DNA of 64,000 nt from Papaver somniferum (lineage: Eukaryota; Streptophyta; Magnoliopsida; Ranunculales; Papaveraceae): the NCBI RefSeq assembly GCF_003573695.1, contig NC_039362.1, positions 6,548,088 to 6,612,087 on the forward strand. The letters are read 5' to 3'. The translations under genes were made by a program, and so were the position numbers. Below the pieces are notes generated by a model, which made no database searches, was not told the DNA's origin, and worked only from the letters and a program-made list of their open reading frames with translations. Shown piece by piece: positions 56,143-64,000 of the stretch (the stretch's first letter is position 1; the number at the start of each line of letters is the position of its first letter).

Positions 56143-56705
56143 TATCATGATTATTTCCTGCACCTAGAAAAAGTGGGAAAAACCACCGCAAAATTGGTTG
56201 AAATTAAACTTTGATGCAGCTTTTGACAAGCATTCAAAAATCTGTGGTATTGGACTAATTCTAAGAGACTGTGCAGGAAACTTTCTGGAGGCCATGGTAA
56301 AAGTTACAACTGCAAGGGATGTTGAACAAGGGGAAGGACTAGCACTCTTAGAAGCAGTGGAATGGATAAAGAGTAGAAGTTGGAGCAAAGTTATCATAGA
56401 AGGTGATTGTAAAACTGTCATTGAAGCTGTTTCTTCAAATTTTGGCAATTCAAAGTGGCAGTACCATAATCTCCTTTCGGATATTAGTAGGATAATAGAA
56501 TCTATTAGAAGTATTAAGTGTGTTTTCTCTCCTAGAACTAGTAATGAAGCGGCTGATGGACTAGCCAAATATGCCAAGAAATATCAATGTAACCAAGTTT
56601 GGGCTATGAACCCACCAAGATGCATCTACTCTATTATTGAGTTGGAAAAATCTGTGTAACTTTTCTTTTTTTAGTAATTAATTTGCTTTTACGATCAAAA
56701 GAAAA
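56143..56705 (+). mobile_element. 5'-truncated LINE insertion with intact RNase H domain
   Basis: Flanked by a perfect 17-bp target duplication (tatctataagaatctac at 56126-56142 and 56706-56722). The 3' end 'tacgatcaaaagaaaa' is A-rich. The frame 56198-56659 (with possible coding from about 56172) holds the complete LINE RNase H. Confidence 0.9.
56198..56659 (+). CDS. RNase H (RVT_3) domain of an L1-type LINE
   Basis: 153 codons from the first ATG. Catalytic residues are all visible: Asp in LNFDAAFD (near the start), Glu in GEGLALLEAVEW, Asp in IIEGDCKTVIE and the late Asp in NEAADGLAKYAKK. The frame continues upstream (WEKPPQNWLKLNF) to a stop at 56165. In plant L1-like elements this domain follows the RT and removes RNA from RNA-DNA hybrids. 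Here it stands alone as a truncated copy. It has no promoter of its own, so expression is doubtful, though a domesticated solo RNase H is conceivable. Confidence 0.8.
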   Translation: MKLNFDAAFDKHSKICGIGLILRDCAGNFLEAMVKVTTARDVEQGEGLALLEAVEWIKSRSWSKVIIEGDCKTVIEAVSSNFGNSKWQYHNLLSDISRIIESIRSIKCVFSPRTSNEAADGLAKYAKKYQCNQVWAMNPPRCIYSIIELEKSV

Positions 56706-56944
56706 TATCTATAAGAATCTACGTGATTCTTTTAGAAACATTATAAATCCACTAGATTCTAGTAAAACTAACATCCATTTTTATCCATATAAATCCTGAT
56801 CCAATACATCCCTGTAAGAGACTCTAGATTAATGATGGACAAAAAATTGAGGATAAGCAGAAATAATATTTATCTATTGAATATTAGTCTAAATTTCAGA
56901 TCTAAACTAAAGGAGGCTCATGGTTAGATGGAGAAACTGCCGCC

Positions 56945-58281
56945 CTTAAATAACCTGGCTAAATTGGGACCTATGCCCATTAATTTGGGTCTATGACTAC
57001 ATGACAAAAAACTTCGAAACTACCATTTTACACTCTATCAAATATTAATATTATTAATTTGTCCCCATCAAATCCTAATCATAAAATTAAAAACTAAAAT
57101 CAAAATCATAAAACTAAAATCATAAAATTGAAAAACTAAAATCAAAATCAAAATCATAAAACTAAAATCATAAAAATGAAAACTAAAATCTAAATCAAAT
57201 TCAAATTCATTTCCATCTCCAGTTCAACTGATTCTTCTTCTTTTCTTCTCAACCCAATCCTATAAACTAGGTTTAGTAACATAAAATCGTTCAGAAATTG
57301 AAAATTTTGAAATCAAATTTTTCCTGGGTTATCATAATCGGTTAATGTTAATGTATATATGATCCGATTGCAAATACAAACGGTTTGTGTTCATGCCCAA
57401 AAAGACCGGTTTTCCTTGATATCTTTTGTGGTTTGAGAAATTTGAACCAGAATCGGATTACATTAGCATTTATAAAAACCGATTGTTGATGTATAAAGCT
57501 AGAATCGGATTTTATATATGTGTCGAGTAAACAGATTGCTGTAAGAAAAAATTCTCAGTTTTTCTGTATCTTTTTTTTGTTAGAATCGGATTACATGAGC
57601 ACTTTTATAAACTGATTCCTGTTATGCAATGTCAATAATCGGTTTTATGTGTGCATAGTGTACACCGATTCTGATTATACCCGAATTAAAAATGAGTATT
57701 AGTATGAGGGTTTTTCTCATATCTCCATGCTCTTGAGTACACATTATAGAGTATGGGACATAAACATATTTCGATCCCGCTTTTGGCAAAAATCCAAAAG
57801 TTTCTGTTAGTTTTTTCACTCACAATCGGATTATAAAAACATGATTCAATACCGGTTGTTGGAAGTTTTTGCCCTCACAATCTGAGTATAAAAACATGAT
57901 TATATATCGATTGTTGGAATCATTTTTTTATGTACATATGTAAAAACCGATTCAGGTTTCTTTTTTTTGAAAAAAATCAACCCAGAATCAACCTACGAGA
58001 GCATGAATATATACCGATTCTGGACAAGTTTTTACAAAAAAATAAAAAAAAATCACTTTTTGACGAAGAATCAAGATTAGTTGATTACTAATTTAATTAC
58101 ACTAAACATTAATTAATCATCCCAATTAACACTAATTAATTAAGGGTAAATTAGCCATTATATAAAATGGTTGGATAAGGGGTATCCTATTTTGCTTTTT
58201 AATGACCCTATTTTGTCCAGTAGTTGTAGGCTCAAATTAATGGGCATAGGCCCCAATTTAACCAGGTTAAATAACGCCCGT
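56945..58281. mobile_element. 1.3-kb element with about 50-bp terminal inverted repeats and AATCGG motif array
   Basis: The left end 'taacctggctaaattgggac' with 'ctatgcccattaatttg' matches, inverted, the right end 'caaattaatgggcatag' and 'aatttaaccaggttaaataa'. The interior (57300-58030) contains about a dozen aatcgg(t/a)t / accgatt words in both orientations, often next to 'tatgtata' or 'ataaaaac'. It has no coding capacity. Long terminal repeats suggest a Mutator-like MITE; the target duplication was not resolved. Confidence 0.8.
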
Positions 58282-59640
58282 GATTAATAACTGATTATTA
58301 ATGGAATCATATTTAAACTTTTTTTTGTTAATAATACTTAATGGAATCATATATCTAGCATGGTGCTTCATAAAAAAAGAAAAAAAAAATCTAGCATGGA
58401 TTCTGTGTATCAACCAATTATACAGTGAAACTTTAATCTGTAAGTGCAAATAAACATTCTTGTTTCTCAATTAGCTAAACTCCGTTTGTGAATGGGCTAG
58501 AAACGCATCTGATGGAGAAAGAGAAAGAAAAAAGAAAGAAGGTGATAGCACAGATTTGTAAAGTTTCCCAATTAATGGGAATAACTTAATTGACGGAGAT
58601 TTTGGGTTAATTTTCGTGATTATTGGGAATAAATTAAGTGAAAAATACTAGAACTATGGGTTCAATATATACAAGCCCCACAAAATGGATCCTACACTAT
58701 CAACTCCATACTTTCAATTTTTGATATTTCTAGGCCCAGAACTTTTATTTTTGGGGCCTGATTTTGAAAATTCTCGGATTGCTGACGTCATCACCTTTTT
58801 TAATAAATCTTAAAATACCAAAATTAGCCTCCAGTATTTATAGACATTTTATACAGTAACGGAAACAGAAAACCAAATCAATTAGTTTTTCAGCTCTCTT
58901 TCTCTCTGTTCTCGTTTATTTTTCTTCAGTAACAGAATTAGGTTGATTTATTTTACACGAATCGTTGCATTGAAGAACAAGGATTCGTCGGTTTGTTGCT
59001 GTATTGAAGACGAGAGGAAGAACAAGCATTCATTATTGGTTTTCTGTTGATGTTATTCACTGGATTTCAGATCTGACGAGATTGAGACAATGCATTGAAG
59101 AAAAACAAAGAGATATGTATCAATTTATCTTTTCTGTTTGTATAAAATAGGATTGATTCATTAGTTTTTCTGAATGATTGTTTGATTTCGATCTTCTACT
59201 TATTTTCGATTTTTGTTTGTTTTCTATTTTGTTCAGTCTGAGAAGAGGAAGAAGACAGGTTGAAATAGAGAAATCTAGGTAGAAATTGTATTTTCAATCT
59301 AGTTTTCCGTTCCATTGATTTCGATTTTTATGATTTGGATCTAGTTGTTTAATTTTTTGATTTCGTTTGATACTGATTACGTGTTTGGTTGATACTTACA
59401 ACAGGTTTGGTTGATACTGAGAAGAGAAATAGAAAAAACATTGTTTCAGAAGACAGAAAATCTAGGTACGAATTTTGTTTTGGTTTGATTTCAGATCTTT
59501 TTTCAATTTTTTTTAATTATTTGTTGTTCTTGCATGTCCGATCTGAGAATTTGTCGTTTATTTTTTGTTGATACTGATAGGAGTATGAAGAAACAATTTT
59601 GTTTCAGAAGAACAACTTCAAATTGATTTAGACGTGCTGT
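58282..59640 (+). other. Upstream region of the Mutator-like gene
   Basis: AT-rich. A CT-rich run at 58893-58912 ('gctctctttctctctgttctc') followed by 'cttcag', and several short GT-AG-compatible blocks at 58920-59480, look like a 5' untranslated leader with introns. No protein-coding frame of note. Confidence 0.4.
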
Positions 59641-59870
59641 TTTTTTGTTACAGTATGTGTAACTTGAGGTTACACATATATATCTTGTTGTATTTTTAAG
59701 CATGTGTAAGGAAGATGCAGATACAATTTTGTTTCAGAAGAACAATAATTGATGTAGAGATCACATTTTTTAGTTACAACATGTGTGACTTTAGTTTACA
59801 CATATATATCCAGTTGTTATTTAACCATGTGTAACTTGAAGTTACATATATATGCCCTGTAACATGTTTA
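59640..59870. repeat. Palindromic TGTGTAACTT-RAGTTACACA motif repeats
   Basis: Three hairpin-capable copies lie at about 59655-59680, 59784-59806 and 59826-59850, each 'catgtgtaactt(g)aggttacacata'-like and followed by 'tatat'. A fourth lies inside the intron of the downstream gene (about 60690-60710). Two copies are spaced by a duplicated 'atacaattttgtttcagaagaaca' block (59592 and 59724). Confidence 0.8.
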
Positions 59871-60023
59871 TTTTGTAAATAGTTGTATCACTTGTATCTT
59901 TTACTCATAGTTAGCTTGTCGCATAGAATATACTTCTCAGGAGGGGGCAACGCCCCCGAGTGAATTGGGTTCGTTTTCTTATTTTGATATTTTTATTGTA
60001 TGTTTTGATATTTTCAGGTTGTC

Positions 60024-60998
60024 ATGGATGTTGTTAGTTGCATTGTTGTTGTTCGCTACTTTTCATATTTCATTACCATGCGTGTTAATACTGATATAAA
60101 ACTTGATGAGTTCAAGGAACAAGTTTGCAGGGAATGTAATAAATTTACTCCACTTGGTATTTCTTTCTTCTTCCGAGAAGGTGGGAAAGAATTTCCGCTT
60201 GAATGTGATTATTCGCTTCAGGCTCTTATATCCATCACAAACAGTAAAAAGAAGACCAGTGTTGATATTTTCTTGCAAAATGTTACTCATGTAGCCTCTT
60301 CATCTAGCTCTAGGGTTCTTCTATTTCTATGGTTCTAGTACGTCTTCATCGAGAAACAATCGTACTGTTGCAATGTATTTGGAAGACAAAATCAAACCTG
60401 CAAAACCTTTATTATCGGATGGTTGGCCCAAGGTTCTTGGTGAGGTTGGTCATGTGTTTGTTGAAGGAGTTAAGCAAGTCAGGGTTGCTTTCACCAAGTA
60501 TCGTCTTCGCACTGGTTTCAACATGATTGTAACACACAATGAGCGTTCTAGGTTCACGGCTAAGTGTGCAGATAAAAAGTGCGGCTGGAAATTTCATGCA
60601 GCTTCTATTGATGAAAGGAACGAAATGTTTCAGGTAGATTTTTTGTCTTCTGTCATCTTATGCTTAGCATATGTTATGTTTTGTTACAGTATGTGTAACT
60701 TTGGGTTACACATGATGTTTTTTGCACCATATTTTTTTTGGTTGAGTTTTTTATATTTTGTACGAACCTCTTCAGGTCAAATCTCTTAACCCTGAGCACA
60801 TTTGTGGTGCTGGTGGGCGCAACTTGAATCAAAAATACTCCACCAGCTTCACGTCTAGTTTGATTGAGGATGAAGTTCGGAAAAATTCTCACAAGAAGCC
60901 TAGGCAGATTGCAGATGATTTCGATAACAACTATGGGATTACCATGGAGTATTATCAGGCGTATAATGGTAGGGAAAAGGTTTATGAGACGATTTATA
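60024..60998 (+). pseudogene. Mutator (MURA-like) transposase N-terminal region, truncated
   Basis: Exon 1 (60024-about 60300) encodes a PB1-like N-terminal module often seen on plant MULE proteins (LDEFKEQVCREC, SFFFREGGKEFPLEC). A frameshift in a Ser-rich spacer follows near 60320. Next come MYLEDKIKPAKPLL and the MuDR DNA-binding region (TGFNMIVTHNERSRFTAKC, CGWKFHAASIDE). A GT-AG intron (60634-60776) leads to HICGAGGRNLNQKYSTSF, IADDFDNNYGITMEYYQAY and KVYETIY. The catalytic DDE transposase domain is absent: at about 60999 the sequence switches into inverted unit C, giving the chance ending SLIAVPF. It is not functional. Confidence 0.82.
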
Positions 60999-61040
60999 GC
61001 TTGATTGCAGTTCCTTTCTAGGGGAAATTCACAAGCATCT

Positions 61041-61589
61041 TCAACTATGACGGAAATTCCTTCCTGCATGAATATTTTCTTCTGATCTCCAGGAAGGATT
61101 CACAAAATTTGGCATCTTTCGGGAAGTTACAGAGACCCTGCAAATCCCTTTTAGTCTTGGTAACAGCTTCTTGGAACTTGGTTTCAAGTTGGGTATCACC
61201 CACAGATCCGTCCAGGCGACCACCAGGCTGCTGAGAACTATCTTTAGTCTCCGAATTGCCCTGATCAAACTAACCTCATAAACTAGCTTGATTTCCATTA
61301 TTTCATAGAACTCGGACTCTTTTTCCCAAACCTCCATAATAACGGGTCTGACGGAATTTATAAGCCTTCTATTATATTTTAACTGGGACTTGGCAATCAA
61401 GCTGGGTGTTGGCGTTGGTCTTTCCGTCTCTTGAAGCTCAGTAAACAGCACATCAAGCCCTTCCCTGCTAGGTTTCTGGTCATCCTGAAGTTTTTTAGGC
61501 CACACAAAACACGATAACAAAGAAATCGTTTCCTCGACAGTAACTCCCTGTTGAAGCAGCAGGAGTAGCTGTTGTTCAAGGTTCAACAA
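61041..61589 (-). pseudogene. MTR4/HEN2-like DSHCT fragment, unit C
   Basis: One frame of about 180 codons: GVTVEETISLLSCFVWP, REGLDVLFTELQET, SVRPVIMEVWEKESEFYEIM and SLIRAIRRL, then a shift, VIPNLKPSSKKLLP... in place of VGDTQLESKFQEA. The part before GVTVEE is deleted and replaced by a Leu/Gln-rich join to the Pro/Thr-rich frame. It lacks the helicase core. Confidence 0.8.
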
Positions 61590-61881
61590 CTGGTGTACTT
61601 GATGTTGTATGTTGCTCAGCAGTTTTTTGTTGTGCAGATAGAGGTAGAGTAGTTGCAGGATTTGGCCTCACATGAGGACCTGTTGTACTTAGTTCAGCAA
61701 CGGGAGTAGCTGTTATTCTAGGTTCAACAACTGAGGCACTTGATGATGTAGTTTGTTCAGCAGCTTTTTGTTGTGGAGGTACTGGTTGCACGGTTTTTGC
61801 CTCACATGAAGAAGACCTGGGAATATGATAGGAGCTGGAAAAACAAGACAAACAGCAAGTCAAAGGAAGTGAAGGAGCCAA
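61576..61881 (-). pseudogene. Pro/Thr-rich 101-codon frame, unit C
   Basis: Open from ATG 61881. It has CEAKTVQPVPPQQKAAE, VVEPRITATPVAEL and repeated QQK(A/T)AEQ.T blocks. It is the better-preserved counterpart of 6085-6400 in A. No family is recognised; low complexity and lack of other domains argue against an independent gene. Confidence 0.4.
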
Positions 61882-62189
61882 AATAAAAGTAAAAGCGGAA
61901 GTCCAGAAAGGTCAAAACGAGTCAAATATACCTTGGTCCATATTGGGGCGCCTCTACAACTACCACTCATATACCTTTGTCTACTGTTGGAATTACCATA
62001 GCTATAGATCTCAGTCAGTAATGAAACTGAACTTTCAACAAAGAGAGCAGTTCCCTTGAATCATCATAGAGATCCACATAGAGATTACTTGGTTCATCAG
62101 AAAAATTTAGCAATAAAGACAGCCTAGCGAAAACCACCTTTGTATTGCCCCTCTAAGATAATAATAATAATAAAAAAACGGGATAGAGA

Positions 62190-62387
62190 TCAACCCTTTC
62201 TATCATTTCTCAATTTAAGCATATGATTGACAACCTCCACAGTTTTTACAGCGGAAATAAAATCTTTACCTTCCGATTTGGGATCCATCAGTGAGCCAGA
62301 AAGTATCTTTGCCATGGAGCATGGGGTACACATAGTTAAAAGCCAATCTTTCTGGATTAGAAAGAAAGGCAGAACAGCTTCCTTCAA
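62190..62387 (-). other. Unrecognised 65-codon segment, unit C
   Basis: Counterpart of 5557-5754, open in both copies. No function can be given. Confidence 0.35.
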
Positions 62388-62607
62388 ATTCCTCGTCTCT
62401 TTGCAGTGATAACAGCCTCAATAAAAACTTAAAAAGAAGCTCGACTTAGGTGCAGATAACAGCTTGACAAGTTGATATCACACAACTACCCAAAGACATG
62501 CTTCAGAAGAAAAAATACCTAAAGACAACTCTAGTGTTCTAATTCTCTATCTACGGATCCCCCGTAAACCAGAATAACAAGTTATTTCTCACCAATTCTT
62601 GAAATAA

Positions 62608-63050
62608 CTAGAGTCTTGTCAAACAAACATAGTCCTTAATAAACATAAACTTAATAATTGCTTGAATAGTATAAATGTTTTGAGCATCGTCGGTAATAAA
62701 GATTAGAGTGTCGTCAGCGAAGAGTAACAATGGAACCGTTGGAGCACACTTTGAACCCATTGATAAGCGAATTTTCCTCTGCTTGGCAATCATTCTGCAA
62801 AAACCAAAGTAAAGAGGAAAGGAGATAAGGGGTCTCCTTGTCTGACACCCCTAGAGCTTCTAAATTTTATATCGGACGATCCATTGACAAAGATCGAGAA
62901 ATGAGCATGAGAAATGCAAGATAGAATCCAATTCCTCAAAGTAAACCCAAACCCCATTCTCTGCATCACCTTCAACAAATTTTTCCAGTTAACCTTGTCG
63001 GACGCTTTCTCGACACCAAACAACAAAATAAAAACAGTAGCCAGAAACAC
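62608..63050 (-). pseudogene. L1-type LINE reverse transcriptase fragment, unit C
   Basis: EKASDKVNWKNLLKVM, GVRQGDPLSPFLFTL, stop, then LLLFADDTLIF. Same end points and same internal stop as in unit A, so the remnant was already dead when the unit was copied. Confidence 0.85.
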
Positions 63051-63834
63051 GTATGCCCTAAAATCCTACCAAATAAACCCTAACCAAAAGATTTCAAATC
63101 AAAAATCATAAGAAGAAAATACAAAAATGGTTGATTTAAATGTGAACAAAGAATGAGAATTTTACGAGCTTCATTTCTGCATGTACTCTTCCAACTTTTT
63201 GACCAACGAATCTGCTGGGGTCCATCATCATCATATCAAAATCATAATGCGGATGATGATTGTGGAATCCACCGGATTCAAGTACAAAAATTACATTTAC
63301 TATAACCCAATTGTGTTCTTCAAAACCCTTAAAAAGAAAATGATTTTTATTTTTGAAGCATAAAGTGAAATGAGAAAAAAGTAGCATTAGATTAGAGGAG
63401 GAAGAGATGAGAATTACAGAAAAATAAAGTTACCGCTCTCTGTTTGGTCGTCAATCAATTATTATAGGAAATGCAAGAACTACAATAATGCTAGGTTTAC
63501 CAGGAGTATCTCCCGTGATAAATACCGTGTGAGACAAACGGTGGGTCCCACTTTCACCCATCCCTGTCTTGATGCTAGGAGAGATCCCCTTTTAGGATGG
63601 GTCTAACCATCTCCAAGATCCAACATTATGCATTGTGGAAGTGTCGTTAATGTTGCTACAGAAGTTTGGATTCCGAGTGAGTGCTTCGTGCAGCTTGGAT
63701 CCAAGATGAAAGTAATCCCGAAACCGCGTGTGATATAAGCATCACACGCAGTTTCTAAAGATACAAATAGGATATTCATTGATATAAGATAGAATAGCAA
63801 TCACAGACCCCAACATCCACATACAGGACAAGAT

Positions 63835-64000
63835 TCACAATGCCATCAGAATGCGAAATTCTTCTCGGTGGATTTGCCTTTTATCCATATTCTCAGCAGA
63901 ACTTTCACTTCTAAAATTCTTCTTCCACTCATGCAATTGCATTATCCTCTCCTCGATGCTATTTTTAGTAATTAGCCTTGTAATCTTTATTTCTTGTTGC
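63835..64000 (-). pseudogene. 3' end of the NAC-HLTF chimera, copy C (runs off the window)
   Basis: The last 54 codons and TGA of the helicase C end (KITRLITKNSIEERIMQL, REEFRILMAL) match copy A with no visible lesion in this part. The remainder lies beyond position 64000, so whether copy C is intact cannot be judged. It is classified with A and B only provisionally. Confidence 0.7.

Larger units (their letters stand above)
55417..56814. mobile_element. Tourist/PIF-like element (1.4 kb), host to a nested LINE
   Basis: The ends CAGGTGTGTATTGAATTGGG and, inverted, CAGGGATGTATTGGATCAGG continue as similar 'ttatatggat' blocks. Flanking TAA (55414-55416, 56815-56817) fits the 3-bp target of PIF/Harbinger elements. 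It has no transposase. The interior contains a (CAC)n tract and a 5'-truncated LINE. Confidence 0.75.
60999..64000 (-). repeat. Inverted unit C: duplicated trailer and 3' end of the NAC-HLTF chimera
   Basis: In reverse, this region follows unit A from about 8055 back to about 3950. It contains the helicase fragment, Pro/Thr-rich frame, 65-codon segment, LINE RT remnant, hairpin and chimera 3' end. It shares with A the 4140-4455 segment and LINE, both absent from B, so A and C are closest. It continues beyond the window edge. About 1 kb present in A (6400-7430) is missing here. Confidence 0.9.

Overview
The window is nuclear DNA of a dicot-type flowering plant. Coding exons are split by short GT-AG introns and intergenic DNA is AT-rich. 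Almost everything is transposable-element material: Ty1/copia and gypsy LTR elements, L1-type LINEs, Stowaway/Tourist/Mutator DNA elements and a TRIM. The plant-only families NAC, DUF247 and F-box-associated are present. A poppy/Ranunculales source would fit the flavour of the repeats, but that is only a guess. I saw no bacterial feature, CRISPR array or tRNA gene.

Main theme: an unusual chimeric gene occurs three times. Two copies lie in direct orientation (A, 907-4117; B, 10535-18739) and the 3' end of a third lies inverted at the right edge (C, 63835-64000). It begins with a plant NAC DNA-binding domain carrying a canonical-looking NAC intron. It continues in phase into a RAD5/HLTF (SMARCA3-like) SNF2 ATPase with an internal C3HC4 RING, so the NAC part sits where the HIRAN domain normally lies. 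None of the visible copies is intact. A has frameshifts before and at the Walker A region. B is cut by a copia element just before the DEAH box and frameshifted after the RING. Each copy is followed by the same trailer, a decayed MTR4/HEN2 (DSHCT) RNA-helicase 3' fragment. In A and C an L1 reverse-transcriptase remnant also lies in between. In B that interval instead holds a piece of 18S rDNA and about 0.5 kb of unrecognised DNA.

Layout: 1-8050 copy A and trailer; 8180-9500 MITE-like DNA with an AACCGAAC motif array; 9630-29870 copy B and trailer, interrupted by Copia-1 (12200-17206), Copia-2 (20605-25331) and an opposed pair of non-autonomous LTR elements (25391-29719); 30588-30976 a 389-bp TRIM; 31360-38224 an F-box gene on the minus strand split by Copia-3 (31840-37674), one of whose LTRs is a 423-bp palindrome; 38702-39426 a 5'-truncated LINE; 39671-41181 a DUF247 gene with a C-terminal frameshift; 41260-47311 MITEs and a 1.76-kb LTR element carrying an intact 360-aa ORF of unknown function; 48472-52347 a truncated Athila/Tat-type gypsy with a roughly 2.9-kb LTR; 52516-58281 MITEs, including a Tourist-like element containing a LINE RNase H domain; 60024-60998 a truncated Mutator (MURA-like) gene abutting inverted copy C (61000-64000).

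No metabolic or operon-like cooperation is visible. The genes are linked by shared duplication and by repeated transposon insertion. Several insertions have clear target-site duplications (ATACT, TAAAC, TATGT, TAA, TA and 17-18 bp LINE duplications), which makes the nesting order readable.
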